A stretch of DNA of 64,000 bases. It comes from Paenibacillus sp. SC116. Its GTDB lineage: Bacteria; Bacillota; Bacilli; Paenibacillales; Paenibacillaceae. Below are positions 27,466-39,419 of this stretch, piece after piece (position 1 is the stretch's first letter; each line of letters starts with the position of its first letter). The notes under the pieces are model-generated. The model made no database searches and was not told the origin of the DNA. It saw only the letters and a list, made by a program, of their open reading frames with translations. Where the stretch lies: positions 1,854,678-1,918,677 of the forward strand of contig NZ_JANIOF010000001.1 in the NCBI RefSeq assembly GCF_024733555.1, in the 5' to 3' direction. Both the position numbers and the translations under genes were made by a program.

Positions 27466-27906
27466 GTGAAAAAAGGATTCAAAGCATTGCTTGTAACAAC
27501 TATTCTTAGCTTAACAGTAGCTTCGTCGGTTTTCGCAGCTGATCCTTACGAGAATCCAGTTAATGATTTTTATTTCCAAGCCCAGACTGTTAGCCCAGGA
27601 ACTGGTGCATGGGGATACTTAAGCTCTGGCGATACTGATTGGTACAAATTCACTCCTTATTTTTCTGGACAGCAGCGCATTTTATTCCACCCTCCTGATG
27701 ATCAAGTCTATAACGTTCTCATCTTTGAAGCGTCGACGATGGAATCTGGTGGAGGAACTGCAATTGCTTCTAAAACGATTGTTAATGGATCGACCTCAAC
27801 GAATGAGTTTTCATTTAATGTTCAAGGTGGCAAATCCTATTATGCCTTAGTGTCAGGATCTGCTAACCTTTCAAGACAATATGTCTTTGCAGTAATAGGA
27901 CAATGA
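27466..27906 (+). CDS. Secreted PPC-like protein, paralogue 1
   Basis: A 146-residue exported protein: a classic signal peptide (KKGFKALLVTTILSLTVASSVFA, cleavage after about residue 24) followed by about 120 residues with the pattern of the bacterial pre-peptidase C-terminal domain: an early WGYLSSGDTDWYKF, then QVYNVLIFE, then GGKSYYALVSGS and a final YVFAVIGQ. In most proteins this beta-sandwich is a tail on a secreted protease; here it stands alone, so it may bind a surface, glycan or partner. GTG 27466 has AGGGAGG 8 bases upstream. The next gene is a clear paralogue. Confidence 0.8.
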   Translation: MKKGFKALLVTTILSLTVASSVFAADPYENPVNDFYFQAQTVSPGTGAWGYLSSGDTDWYKFTPYFSGQQRILFHPPDDQVYNVLIFEASTMESGGGTAIASKTIVNGSTSTNEFSFNVQGGKSYYALVSGSANLSRQYVFAVIGQ

Positions 27907-28032
27907 TAACATTAGTTTCTACAGAATAATGTTATTAAATATAACCTTATTACAATTGAAGAAAGTGACCGACCCTGTAGCTCAAAACACCTAACAAGGT
28001 AAAAATCCAGCCACAAGTAATCAAATTGGACA

Positions 28033-28049
28033 CCGCAATTAAATTGCGG
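28033..28049. promoter_or_regulatory. Palindrome CCGCAATTAAATTGCGG, copy 2
   Basis: Identical 17-base palindrome to that at 27365-27381, ending 86 bases before the ATG of the second PPC-like gene, again with ACGTT 17 bases after it and a TATAGT -10-like box at 28091-28096. Shared sequence and spacing argue for common regulation of the two genes. Confidence 0.7.
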
Positions 28050-28134
28050 AATCTAAAAATATAATCACGTTAGATAATAACTCCATATTTTATAGTAATA
28101 ATAAATCTAAATAATGTAGGGAGATGAATTTGTT

Positions 28135-28593
28135 ATGAAAAAAGGGATTAAAACTTTACTTTTAGCAACTATGCTCACTTTTACTTCGATTTCATCCGTA
28201 TCCGCTGCACCTGATCCATACGAGAACCCAATTAATGAAGTGCCACACCAAGCTGTTTACATCCCTCATGCCAGTACAGTATCTGCCCATCTAGGAAATA
28301 ACGATCAAGATTGGTTTTATCTATCAGCTCACAGTACTGGACAACAGAGAGTGTTATTTTTCCCACCTGATTATCCTAATAACCAGGTATATAACTTAGC
28401 AGTCTATGAGGAAAGTGTACTCAATCCAGGAAGTTCTTCTGCAATCACACATAAAGTCGTATACAATACCAATGGTTCTTCTACAGAGCTATCGTTCCCA
28501 GTTCAAGCGGGAAAACGCTACTATGTCGTAGTAGCAGGATCTTCGATCTTATATCATCCTTACACCCTTCTTGTAGTTGGTCAAATCACATAA
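28135..28593 (+). CDS. Secreted PPC-like protein, paralogue 2
   Basis: A 152-residue exported protein parallel to the preceding gene: signal peptide KKGIKTLLLATMLTFTSISSVSA, then DPYENPINE as in paralogue 1 (DPYENPVND), a GNNDQDWFYLSAHSTGQQR segment, QVYNLAVYE, and GKRYYVVVAGSS near the end. It has no cysteine in the mature part and no catalytic motif. The fold is probably the PPC beta-sandwich (inference from strand and motif pattern). AGGGAGATGA lies about 9 bases before ATG 28135. It is followed by a strong terminator. Confidence 0.8.
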   Translation: MKKGIKTLLLATMLTFTSISSVSAAPDPYENPINEVPHQAVYIPHASTVSAHLGNNDQDWFYLSAHSTGQQRVLFFPPDYPNNQVYNLAVYEESVLNPGSSSAITHKVVYNTNGSSTELSFPVQAGKRYYVVVAGSSILYHPYTLLVVGQIT

Positions 28594-28718
28594 CATTTCA
28601 CTATAAGCATATAAGTCAGCCTAGCTAAATTCATTAATCAATAATCTACTATTAGATGTCCCTACCACTAACTACCCTTTTGTGTAGAGATAACTATAAA
28701 GTACAAACCTCAAAAATA

Positions 28719-28752
28719 ACAGAAGGCGAACTTATTAAGTTCGCCTTCTGTT
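28719..28752 (+). terminator. Terminator after PPC-like gene 2
   Basis: ACAGAAGGCGAACTT and AAGTTCGCCTTCTGT pair perfectly over 15 bases with a tiny ATT loop region, followed by TTTAT. Confidence 0.82.
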
Positions 28753-28844
28753 TATGGAGGAATTTATAGCAGTCTACATTTTCTTTTTCTTATGAAATTT
28801 GATGAAGAAAAATTGTTGCTTATGCTTTTATCCACAGCATGATA

Positions 28845-28883
28845 CAAAAAAAAAGAATCCGCAATCATTTGCGGATTCTTTTT
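28845..28883. terminator. Bidirectional terminator of the suf operon
   Basis: AAAAAGAATCCGCAA and TTGCGGATTCTTTTT pair over 15 bases around a 4-base loop, with long A-run before and T-run within the arm. It lies 100 bases beyond sufB and can act in both directions. Its CCGCAA/TTGCGG core resembles the palindromes at 27365 and 28033. Confidence 0.85.
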
Positions 28884-28982
28884 CGTCTATAGTGATAATA
28901 AAACAATTAGCGCACTCAACTGATTGGGTCCGTACAATTACCATAGTTAATGTACTCCCGTCAGAGATACAGTTGTTTTATA

Positions 28983-30380
28983 TTATCCGATAGAACCTTC
29001 CATCTCGAACTTGATGAGACGATTCATCTCAACCGCATACTCCATCGGCAATTCTTTCGTGAATGGCTCGATGAAGCCCATAACGATCATCTGAGTTGCT
29101 TCATCTTCCGTCAAGCCGCGGCTCATCAGGTAGAAGAGTTGCTCTTCAGATACCTTAGATACAGTCGCTTCGTGCTCAAGCGTGATGTTGTCATTCAAAA
29201 TCTCGTTGTACGGAATAGTATCAGAAGTGGACTCGTTATCAAGGATAAGCGTGTCGCACTTTACGTTCGACTTAGCTCCGTCCGAGTTACGTCCGAATTG
29301 AGCAAGACCACGGTACGTTACTTTACCGCCATGTTTCGAGATCGACTTGGATACAATTGTAGATGTTGTATCTGGAGCCAAGTGAATCATCTTAGCACCC
29401 GCATCTTGGTGCTGACCTTTACCTGCTACAGCAATGGAAAGTACGGAGCCTTTTGCGCCGCGACCTTTCAAAATAACTGCAGGGTATTTCATTGTCAGCT
29501 TGGAGCCGATGTTACCATCAACCCACTCCATATTTGCGTTTTCTTCACATACAGCACGCTTTGTAACCAAGTTGTAAATGTTTGGTGCCCAGTTCTGAAT
29601 CGTCGTGTAGCGAACGCGAGCGTTCTTCTTCACGATGATTTCAACAACTGCAGAGTGAAGAGAGTTTGTGCTGTAAACAGGAGCTGTACAGCCTTCTACG
29701 TAATGCACGAAGCTATCTTCGTCCGCAATGATAAGCGTACGCTCGAACTGACCCATATTCTCGGAGTTGATACGGAAGTAAGCTTGCAAAGGAATTTCAC
29801 ACTTCACGCCTTTAGGCACGTAGATGAAACTTCCTCCGGACCATACCGCACTGTTCAATGCAGAGAATTTGTTGTCTGCGATTGGAACAACGGTAGCAAA
29901 GTACTCTTTGAAAATTTCAGGATGCTCACGAAGCGCAGTGTCCGTATCTGTAAAGATAACACCCTGATCTTCAAGCTCCTTTTGCATGCTGTGGTAAACA
30001 ACCTCAGATTCGTACTGTGCAGATACACCTGCAAGGAACTTCTGTTCCGCTTCAGGAATACCAAGCTTGTCAAACGTCTCTTTGATCTCCGCAGGAACTT
30101 CTTCCCACGTCTTACCTTGTTTCTCAGAAGGACGAACATAGTATTGGATATCGTTGAAGTCCAACCCATCCAATTCTCCGCCCCAACGAGGAGTTTCCAT
30201 TTTCTCAAACTGCTTCAAAGACTTCATACGGAAGTCCAGCATCCATTGCGGCTCGTTCTTGATGCGCGAAATTTCTGCTACGATTTCAGGTGTTAAGCCT
30301 TTACCCGATTGAAAAATCGCTTGGTGATTATCTCGGAAGCCATATTTGTACTCTTCCATTTCCGGCATTGATTTAGCCAT
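28983..30380 (-). CDS. sufB: Fe-S cluster assembly protein SufB
   Basis: A 465-residue SufB scaffold subunit. The N-terminal helical part ([20 protein letters not shown]) is followed by the right-handed parallel beta-helix core, with [35 protein letters not shown] and the C-terminal [21 protein letters not shown]. SufB with SufC and SufD builds Fe-S clusters from sulfur delivered by SufS/SufU. I use ATG 30380 (GGAGG 9 bases upstream) rather than GTG 30383. It is the last gene of sufCDSUB. Confidence 0.96.
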   Translation of the reverse strand: MAKSMPEMEEYKYGFRDNHQAIFQSGKGLTPEIVAEISRIKNEPQWMLDFRMKSLKQFEKMETPRWGGELDGLDFNDIQYYVRPSEKQGKTWEEVPAEIKETFDKLGIPEAEQKFLAGVSAQYESEVVYHSMQKELEDQGVIFTDTDTALREHPEIFKEYFATVVPIADNKFSALNSAVWSGGSFIYVPKGVKCEIPLQAYFRINSENMGQFERTLIIADEDSFVHYVEGCTAPVYSTNSLHSAVVEIIVKKNARVRYTTIQNWAPNIYNLVTKRAVCEENANMEWVDGNIGSKLTMKYPAVILKGRGAKGSVLSIAVAGKGQHQDAGAKMIHLAPDTTSTIVSKSISKHGGKVTYRGLAQFGRNSDGAKSNVKCDTLILDNESTSDTIPYNEILNDNITLEHEATVSKVSEEQLFYLMSRGLTEDEATQMIVMGFIEPFTKELPMEYAVEMNRLIKFEMEGSIG

Positions 30381-30409
30381 CACCGTATACCTCCTTCAGT
30401 AATGTCACC

Positions 30410-30426
30410 TGAACCTTATCGGTTCA
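30410..30426 (-). other. Small hairpin in the sufU-sufB spacer
   Basis: TGAACC and GGTTCA pair around TTATC within the 58-base spacer. It has no T-run, so it is more likely an mRNA processing or stability element than a terminator. Confidence 0.4.
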
Positions 30427-30438
30427 ACTGACTTCGAT

Positions 30439-33378
<2,940 letters not shown>

Positions 33379-33414
33379 CGGTCTATCGCTCCTCCTGTCC
33401 GTCATTGATTACGA

Positions 33415-34197
33415 CTATTCGTCTTGTCCTACTGTCTCGTCTTCGATACCCAACTCTTCTTTGATCCAGTCGTAACCTTCTGCTTCTAGACGTTGAGCGA
33501 GTTCTGGTCCACCAGACTTCACGATGCGACCTTGCATCATAACGTGAACGTAGTCAGGTGTAATGTAGTTCAATAGACGCTGATAGTGCGTAATGATAAG
33601 GAAGCCGCGTTCTTCGCTGCGCATAGCGTTAACACCGTTAGCAACGATACGCAAAGCATCGATATCAAGACCGGAGTCGATCTCATCAAGTACGACAATT
33701 TTCGGATCCAATAGCATCATTTGAAGAATTTCGTTACGCTTCTTCTCACCACCGGAGAAGCCTTCGTTCAAGTAACGGTGAGCGAACTCTTGGTTCATCT
33801 CAAGTTCTTTCATTTTGCCTTCCATTTGACGGATGAACTTGATAAGGGAAATTTCATTGCCTTCACCGCGACGAGCATTGATAGCACTGCGCAAGAAGTC
33901 AGAGTTCGTTACACCAGCAATCTCACTTGGATACTGCATAGCAAGGAATAGACCTGCACGAGCACGCTCGTCTACTTCCATTTCAAGTACATCTTCGCCA
34001 TCAAGTGTTACTTTACCATCTGTTACTTCATATTTCGGGTGGCCCATCAATGCAGAAGCCAATGTACTTTTACCAGTACCGTTTGGTCCCATGATTGCGT
34101 GCACTTCGCCGCCCTTCATTTCAAGGTTGATACCTTTCAAAATTTCTTTACCTTCAATGGTCGCCTTCAGACCATCAATGACAAATTGAGTCGCCAT
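33415..34197 (-). CDS. sufC: Fe-S cluster assembly ATPase SufC
   Basis: A 260-residue ABC-type ATPase of the SUF system. Walker A GPNGTGKST is at 37-45, the signature FSGGEKKRNE near 150, Walker B IVVLDEIDSGLDID just after, and the H-loop ITHYQRLL near 207. It powers conformational change of SufBD during cluster assembly and is not a transporter. ATG 34197 has GGAGGT 9 bases upstream. It is the first gene of the operon, with a clear promoter 110 bases upstream. Confidence 0.97.
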   Translation of the reverse strand: MATQFVIDGLKATIEGKEILKGINLEMKGGEVHAIMGPNGTGKSTLASALMGHPKYEVTDGKVTLDGEDVLEMEVDERARAGLFLAMQYPSEIAGVTNSDFLRSAINARRGEGNEISLIKFIRQMEGKMKELEMNQEFAHRYLNEGFSGGEKKRNEILQMMLLDPKIVVLDEIDSGLDIDALRIVANGVNAMRSEERGFLIITHYQRLLNYITPDYVHVMMQGRIVKSGGPELAQRLEAEGYDWIKEELGIEDETVGQDE

Positions 34198-34304
34198 GTG
34201 TGTAGTACCTCCACTAATTGAGAGTAAGTGTTAATTTTATTAAAAATGAGTTGTTCACAATTATAGAAAAGCAAAATTTCTATAACATTTATCACATAGT
34301 ACTT

Positions 34305-34333
34305 ATTATAAAGTGATTCTCAGTGATTCTCAA
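34305..34333 (-). promoter_or_regulatory. suf operon promoter with tandem repeat operator
   Basis: On minus: TTGAGA (34328-34333), 17-base spacer, TATAAT (34305-34310). The -35 box and the spacer are made of two head-to-tail copies of TGAGAATCAC (34313-34332 reading on minus). The hexamer GAGAAT resembles the GATAAT units of Fur boxes, so an iron or redox repressor could bind here (inference). Confidence 0.72.
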
Positions 34334-34639
34334 TATGATTTTATAGGTTTAAGTCATGTATTTCAACTTTTCCAGCAAGCTTTCGCGAATTGAACAAATA
34401 AGTAGCACGAGTTCTCCATTTCCGCCACACTTTTACCACAAACAGCACTATACAAGCTAAACCGTCATGTAACTATAACATATACCGCCAGCAGTTGCTT
34501 GCTAACAACCCTTTCTTTTCGACCTATTTCTTACTTTCGCTCCTCTTCTCATCCTAATGCACTCTTGAAAAAATACCACATCCTGCCACCGCACTCACTA
34601 CTACAACTAAAGAGCCGTCTAGTCAGCAATGTAAAAACA

Positions 34640-34674
34640 AAAAACTCCCTCATCACATAACGAATGGGGAGCTT
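34640..34674 (-). terminator. Terminator of the carbonic anhydrase gene
   Basis: On minus, GCTCCCCAT and ATGAGGGAGT pair with a mismatch and are followed by TTTTTTG and more T. Confidence 0.75.
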
Positions 34675-34684
34675 CAAGTCATTG

Positions 34685-35464
34685 CTATTTTACACCTCTG
34701 TAAATAACTCGATTGTTGCGACTTTTGGGGGCACGGTCATTATTTGGATATATGGCTTTCAAATTTTGAATATGTGCAGCAGTTAACGTAATTGGGTTTT
34801 TAAACACATACCAGTTTACCCCTTCACAATAATCTGGTGTGGTTAAAGATCCATTATAGTGATAGTACGCGCCAGATGGGATTAAAAGGTTCAAATTTAT
34901 AACATCATCAAGAAGATAGGAAGTATGAGGAACTGTCGGGAGATTATTGAATATTTCTGCTAGTTCACCGCTAGATTGCCCTGCTTTAATAAATACTGCA
35001 ACAACAACGACGCCTCTAACTTTATTCGGGTTAGTAGGGTCTTTAGCTTCTTTGTGAACAAAGTGAATTTCAAGTGGATATTCTATTGCCGTCAAGTTTT
35101 GAACTTTTAGATGATGCTCCGCATTAGAGTGAAAGTGGAACTGCTCCAAAAAATAATCTACATGATTCACAGTAACCTTTCCACCAGAAAGAGGGTCATT
35201 CTGATTCTCTGAAATTTCAATTTCACCCCCAGTATTTTCAACTACTGGAGAATAAGCAGGGTAATAAAATGAAACTTGTTTCGTTGCAGGGAGCGTAGTA
35301 AAAGCTGGCTCAATTATAATTGGCGACTGGACTTGATTAGTAGGAGGTGTGGAACAAGGGGTTGCAGCAGTCGTTCCCTCAGCGGATGCTCCCATTGTAG
35401 GCAATAAAATAGTTATCGATAATCCGATGGCTACCAAATATGCCTTAATCCTGCTTCCTTTCAT
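34685..35464 (-). CDS. Exported alpha-type carbonic anhydrase, atypical
   Basis: A 259-residue protein with a signal peptide (about 1-28, ending MGASAEG) and an alpha-carbonic anhydrase domain. Zinc ligands are His110 and His112 (QFHFH) and His134 (LEIHFVH); Glu132, the LTTP threonine motif and the Cys37 to DYC disulfide pair are also present. It should convert CO2 and bicarbonate outside the membrane. Two oddities: the usual aromatic N-terminal part (WxYxGxxGPxxW) before CSTPPTNQVQSPI is missing, and the proton-shuttle histidine position reads Gly80 (NTGG instead of NTGH). Activity may be reduced. ATG 35464 fits the signal peptide start. Monocistronic. Confidence 0.88.
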   Translation of the reverse strand: MKGSRIKAYLVAIGLSITILLPTMGASAEGTTAATPCSTPPTNQVQSPIIIEPAFTTLPATKQVSFYYPAYSPVVENTGGEIEISENQNDPLSGGKVTVNHVDYFLEQFHFHSNAEHHLKVQNLTAIEYPLEIHFVHKEAKDPTNPNKVRGVVVVAVFIKAGQSSGELAEIFNNLPTVPHTSYLLDDVINLNLLIPSGAYYHYNGSLTTPDYCEGVNWYVFKNPITLTAAHIQNLKAIYPNNDRAPKSRNNRVIYRGVK

Positions 35465-35583
35465 GACATCATCCCTTTCCTAAGTAAGATGATCAAGCTT
35501 ATTTTCCAATATTGTTTTGTTGCCATCCTATAGGTATGAACATTTTATAATTGATATGTTATGTAATTCCCAAAAAGCAACAA

Positions 35584-35613
35584 CGAAAAGCGCACCCTTC
35601 GCAAGGATGCGCT
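35584..35613 (-). terminator. Terminator of dps
   Basis: On minus, AGCGCATCCTT and AAGGGTGCGCT pair around GCG and are followed by TTTCGTTG. It lies 66 bases beyond the dps stop. Confidence 0.75.
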
Positions 35614-35679
35614 CGCTATATACTCACATATATCAAATCAGCGTTGAATGGTGAGCAATCATTGGATCAGTCGTCAAAA

Positions 35680-36132
35680 CTATCCCAAATATGCTTCAAA
35701 CATCCATACATGCTTCTCGAAATCAGCTTTCATGCCAAGGAATACGTCCCCAGTAGCCTCATCGTTTGCTTCTTCTGCTGCTTCCATAGCTTGCTCAAAC
35801 TCGGAAACGAGCTGCTTCAAGTCCGCCACAAGTTGCTTCACCATTTGCTCTGCATTCTCATTGCCTGTAGACTCTTTCAGCGTCGTGTGCTCCAAGTATT
35901 GTTTCAATGTAGAGTGTGGTTTGCCACCAATCGTAAGCAAGCGTTCTGCTACATCATCCATTTTCAATGTGATTTCATTATAAAGCTCTTCAAATTTCTC
36001 ATGTAGTTGGAAGAACATTGGCCCTTTAACGAACCAGTGATAGCTGTGAAGCTTTACATAAAGAACATTAAGATTCGCTACTTGTTGATTTAAAAGAGTT
36101 TTGATGTCTTGTTGTACAGCTACGTTTGTCAT
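35680..36132 (-). CDS. dps: Dps/MrgA-type ferritin-like DNA-protection protein
   Basis: A 150-residue Dps-family protein: the four-helix bundle starts with VANLNVLYVKLHSYHWFVKG (His29 and His32 region) and HEKFEELYNEI, which together form the inter-subunit ferroxidase site. Dps dodecamers oxidise and store iron using peroxide and shield DNA. ATG 36132 has GGAGG 8 bases before. A near-perfect PerR box overlaps its -10 region, so induction by peroxide is expected, as with Bacillus mrgA. It is monocistronic with its own terminator. Confidence 0.93.
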   Translation of the reverse strand: MTNVAVQQDIKTLLNQQVANLNVLYVKLHSYHWFVKGPMFFQLHEKFEELYNEITLKMDDVAERLLTIGGKPHSTLKQYLEHTTLKESTGNENAEQMVKQLVADLKQLVSEFEQAMEAAEEANDEATGDVFLGMKADFEKHVWMFEAYLG

Positions 36133-36167
36133 GATTGTTACCTCCGCTAATTGAACTTATTTTTAAG

Positions 36168-36182
36168 TTATAATTATTCTAA
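36168..36182. promoter_or_regulatory. PerR box upstream of dps
   Basis: TTATAATTATTCTAA matches the PerR consensus TTATAATNATTATAA at all but one position. It overlaps the dps -10 box. Confidence 0.85.
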
Positions 36183-36204
36183 TATAGAAATAAAACTAAT
36201 TCAA
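36176..36204 (-). promoter_or_regulatory. dps promoter
   Basis: On minus: TTGAAT (36199-36204), 17-base spacer, TAGAAT (36176-36181). The -10 lies within the PerR box, so bound PerR would block RNA polymerase. Confidence 0.75.
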
Positions 36205-36438
36205 TAACTTTTTTCTTAATTTAACTTGTAAAATGTTCCTGTCTATTGCTACCATGTATATTGTTACATTCCTACGCCTTCTCCACACATTTACCCACCT
36301 ACAATTACAATGAAACATTTTTTAAAATATAGTATTCCCATCGGAAATAAAATCCTATATACTATTCCGAAAGCGTGTTTACAAGAAATACCTTTATTCA
36401 CCGTGTATGATTATAGCTCAGGAGGTGCCGCATAGCCT

Positions 36439-37686
36439 ATGACGGAAAACACATCTGCTTATCATCCGCTTACCGTCGACGAAGCGATTAACGTGGCTAG
36501 GTCTGTTACAAATGTATTTTATCCAACTGATGATTTGATATGTGATGAAATTGGTGACGGAAACTTGAATCTTGTGTTTCGTGTACGACTCGCTCATTCA
36601 GAGTCTGCTTCCCATACACCAAGTCTTATTGTGAAACAGGCACTGCCTTATGCCAAAGTTGTAGGCGAATCTTGGCCACTGACATTAGAACGCGCACGTA
36701 TCGAAAGCGATGCCCTTCTGTTCCAAGGCAAGCTCGTGCCACAGCTTGTACCCCATGTTCATTTATATGATGAAAAAATGTCCATGACGGTTATGGAAGA
36801 TTTAAGTGATCATGTCATTATGCGCAAAGGGTTAATCGAAGGAAATCGTTATCCTTTATTTGCCGATCATATATCGGAGTTTTTAGCCCATACTCTTTTC
36901 TTCTCATCTGATCTAGGCATGAACCAACAAGAGAAGAAATGGCAGGTGCAGCGCTTTATTAATCCTGAGCTATGTAAAATAACAGAAGATCTTATTTTTG
37001 ATGATCCGTATACAGATTCACCTAACAATAATATCGATGAACAACTGCTCGCTGATCATGCCAAACTTTGTTCTGATCATAAACTTCACCTTGAAGTTGC
37101 ATTACTTCGTCAAAAGTTCCTTACGAGTGCACAGGCTTTGCTGCATGGCGATCTTCATACAGGAAGCATTTTCATCACACCGGATTCGACGAAGGTTATC
37201 GACCCAGAGTTCGCCTACTATGGACCTATCGGCTTCGATATCGGTGCTATCTTTGCTAATTTGCTGCTTAATGCAGCAGGTCATGAGCATTGGAGCCAAG
37301 ATGATAAGACACGTGAAGAACATCGTAATCATTTGTTATCAACCATCTGTGAAATATGGAATCGATTCGACGAGAAATTCCGCAGCTTGTGGAATGAACA
37401 TGGCGTTGATCGTATATCTCGCACTAAGGGCTATCAAGATTTATACATGGAACAAATTTTGCAAGATACCATTGGATACACCGGAAGCAAAATGATCCGT
37501 CGCATCGTCGGGCTTGCTCATGTAGCTGATGTTGGATCCATTCCTGATTCAGCAGCCAAGCTGCGTGCTCAGCGAATCGCTCTGCAACTTGGTACTGCAC
37601 TCGTTAAGTCCAATCGCCGTATTCGTTCAATTGAAGAGATGTTTACAATATGTGAACATGCTTATAAAGGAGTCTATACATCATGA
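36439..37686 (+). CDS. mtnK: S-methyl-5-thioribose kinase MtnK
   Basis: A 415-residue kinase of the aminoglycoside phosphotransferase/choline kinase fold. Landmarks: [10 protein letters not shown] nucleotide loop, catalytic [12 protein letters not shown] (Brenner-like HGD motif with Asp near 236), and [17 protein letters not shown] (DPE metal motif). It phosphorylates methylthioribose in methionine salvage. AGGAGGTG lies 11 bases before ATG 36439. Its stop overlaps the start of mtnA (ATGA). In Bacillus the mtnKA operon is under a SAM riboswitch; I see none here. Confidence 0.95.
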   Translation: MTENTSAYHPLTVDEAINVARSVTNVFYPTDDLICDEIGDGNLNLVFRVRLAHSESASHTPSLIVKQALPYAKVVGESWPLTLERARIESDALLFQGKLVPQLVPHVHLYDEKMSMTVMEDLSDHVIMRKGLIEGNRYPLFADHISEFLAHTLFFSSDLGMNQQEKKWQVQRFINPELCKITEDLIFDDPYTDSPNNNIDEQLLADHAKLCSDHKLHLEVALLRQKFLTSAQALLHGDLHTGSIFITPDSTKVIDPEFAYYGPIGFDIGAIFANLLLNAAGHEHWSQDDKTREEHRNHLLSTICEIWNRFDEKFRSLWNEHGVDRISRTKGYQDLYMEQILQDTIGYTGSKMIRRIVGLAHVADVGSIPDSAAKLRAQRIALQLGTALVKSNRRIRSIEEMFTICEHAYKGVYTS

Positions 37687-38819
37687 CAAACCCTACTAGC
37701 ATGACTGCATCACAGGAACAATCATTACATGTAGGATCAAGTGAGAAATTAGAACGTAATCCTGGAGAACAGCTGCAGTCTGTGCGCTGGTCCGAGGACT
37801 ATGTGCTTGAACTTCTCGACCAAAGAGCATTGCCAAACCAAATTACATTCCTTCGTCTTAATGATGTTCAAGAAGTATGGCAAGCGATCTATGATATGGT
37901 TGTCCGCGGAGCACCGGCTATTGGAATTACTGCCGCATATGGCGTCATACTTGGAATTCGCAATGACCAAATCGATCAAGTTGAGGAGTGGCTGCGCCAA
38001 GTGGAGCAGCATGCTGCATATTTGGCAACATCCCGCCCTACTGCTGTTAACTTGTTCTGGGCCCTTGATCGCATGACTGCTCGTGCTCATGAATTAGCCA
38101 GTACAGAAATAGAAATTCCGCTTGAACAGCTGAATGAACAACTGTTGCAAGAAGCACTCGCGATTCACCAAGAAGATGAAGAAATATGCCGGCAGATCGG
38201 CGAGCATGCACTTACTTTGTTTAACGATGGCATGGGTATTCTCACGCACTGCAATGCAGGCGGATTAGCTACTGCCAAATACGGTACTGCACTTGCACCT
38301 ATTTATTTAGCAAAGGAACGCGGCATTTCACTTAAAGTATTTGCAGATGAAACAAGGCCCGTCCTGCAAGGCGCAAGACTAACGGCATTTGAACTGCAGC
38401 AGGCAGGCGTTGATGTCACATTAATTTGTGACAATATGGCTGCTATGGTTATGCAAAAAGGCTGGGTACAAGCCGTTATCGTTGGAACGGATCGCGTTGC
38501 TGCCAATGGTGATGTAGCCAACAAAATAGGGACATATGGCCTAGCTGTATTGGCCAAAGCTCATAACATACCTTTCTATGTCGCTTGTCCTATCTCTACC
38601 ATTGATTTGAATACACCTTCAGGGGACCTTATTCCTATAGAAGAACGTCATGAGAAAGAAATAACGGAAGCGTTTGGGAAGCGAACTGCACCTGAAGACA
38701 TTAAGGTGTTTAATCCTGCTTTTGACGTTACGCCGAATGAGCTGGTTACGGCGATTATTACAGAGCGCGGAATTCTAAAGCCTCCTTATCATATTTCCTT
38801 AAAAGAAGTTATCGGATAG
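37683..38819 (+). CDS. mtnA: S-methyl-5-thioribose-1-phosphate isomerase MtnA
   Basis: A 378-residue isomerase converting methylthioribose-1-phosphate to methylthioribulose-1-phosphate, the step after MtnK. Family motifs: RGAPAIG (75-81), catalytic Cys190 in ILTHCNAGG, and acid Asp270 in [12 protein letters not shown]. The first 30 residues before LQSVRWSED are an extra, low-complexity N-terminal extension; the ATG overlapping the mtnK stop is still the only well-placed start. The later salvage genes (mtnB, mtnD, mtnW/X) are not in the window. Confidence 0.96.
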   Translation: MTNPTSMTASQEQSLHVGSSEKLERNPGEQLQSVRWSEDYVLELLDQRALPNQITFLRLNDVQEVWQAIYDMVVRGAPAIGITAAYGVILGIRNDQIDQVEEWLRQVEQHAAYLATSRPTAVNLFWALDRMTARAHELASTEIEIPLEQLNEQLLQEALAIHQEDEEICRQIGEHALTLFNDGMGILTHCNAGGLATAKYGTALAPIYLAKERGISLKVFADETRPVLQGARLTAFELQQAGVDVTLICDNMAAMVMQKGWVQAVIVGTDRVAANGDVANKIGTYGLAVLAKAHNIPFYVACPISTIDLNTPSGDLIPIEERHEKEITEAFGKRTAPEDIKVFNPAFDVTPNELVTAIITERGILKPPYHISLKEVIG

Positions 38820-38848
38820 AAGCGGTTACAAGAGCATTATCTATGAAG

Positions 38849-38886
38849 AAGAGCGGACTAACTCCTTGGCCCGCTCTTTTTATTTT
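38849..38886 (+). terminator. Terminator after mtnA
   Basis: AAGAGCGG and CCGCTCTT pair and are followed by TTTTATTTT. Confidence 0.82.
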
Positions 38887-38921
38887 GTCACCCATACCTT
38901 TTCATGCAACATAAGTAAGTC

Positions 38922-39224
38922 CTAAGACATAAGGAGCATTGCTTCTTTTCCCGCCATTCCAACCTTTACTCCCACACTGGCAGCTTCATCGGTTATCGAT
39001 TCCAACGGAGCTTCCCAAAGCTGTTCAAGCGTCTTTACTCCTACTGCACGCCCTGCTAGTATACGGCGCTCCTTTAATTTCTCATTAAGCAAGCCTACAT
39101 CAAGTGCTCCACACATAATATATCCTCGATCAGACGTTATAACTAACAACGTTGTTTTAGGCAGCAGCACCTCTATTCCGATAAATGTCTTGCCCTGTTC
39201 TGTTATAGGTACAATATGAACCAC
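38922..39224 (-). CDS. yunC: YunC family protein (DUF1805)
   Basis: A 100-residue protein matching Bacillus YunC: VPITEQGKTFIGIEVLLPKT, then the invariant DRGYIMCGALDVGLLNEKLKER region and AGRAVGVKTLEQL. The family has a known small alpha/beta fold but no known function. I start at GTG 39224, with AAGGGAGGT 8 bases before; a longer frame from 39263 would swallow that site. It lies alone, convergent with mtnA and divergent from the next gene. Confidence 0.87.
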   Translation of the reverse strand: MVHIVPITEQGKTFIGIEVLLPKTTLLVITSDRGYIMCGALDVGLLNEKLKERRILAGRAVGVKTLEQLWEAPLESITDEAASVGVKVGMAGKEAMLLMS

Positions 39225-39419
39225 GAGCAGCAACCTCCCTTTCAAACCGCTATCCAGCAGCATTTATGCGGTCATCACAACATATGCAGGAACCCAATAT
39301 ATGTTGAAAAGGAAGCTTTGCAACTCGATTGATTTGTAAAAACCACTATTTTTTAGACAAAAACCATAATATAATAAGATCGATCAAGCTATTCACCACT
39401 GTAAGGAGAACTAGGAACA

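Larger units (their letters stand above)
28594..28982. other. Intergenic region between PPC-like gene 2 and sufB
   Basis: This 389-base gap between convergent genes holds two strong terminators (28719-28752 and 28845-28883) and otherwise AT-rich sequence with no gene I can support. Confidence 0.7.
34198..34684. other. Intergenic region upstream of sufC
   Basis: A 487-base stretch between carbonic anhydrase (ends 34685) and sufC, both on minus. It contains the suf leader and promoter (34305-34333), then about 300 bases of AT-rich sequence with no supportable gene, then the carbonic anhydrase terminator at 34640-34674. Confidence 0.7.
36133..36438. other. Divergent region dps / mtnK
   Basis: A 306-base gap holding the dps promoter and PerR box at its left end. 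Further right TATTCC-N4-GGAAATA (36333-36349) and TATACT (36358-36363) may belong to the mtnK promoter. I find no S-box (SAM-I) riboswitch core. Confidence 0.55.

Noticed and set aside
28950..30296. A 448-codon plus-strand open frame
   Set aside because: It is the exact antisense of sufB, whose family match is unambiguous; its translation is Arg/Phe/Cys-rich with no domain and no ribosome binding site.
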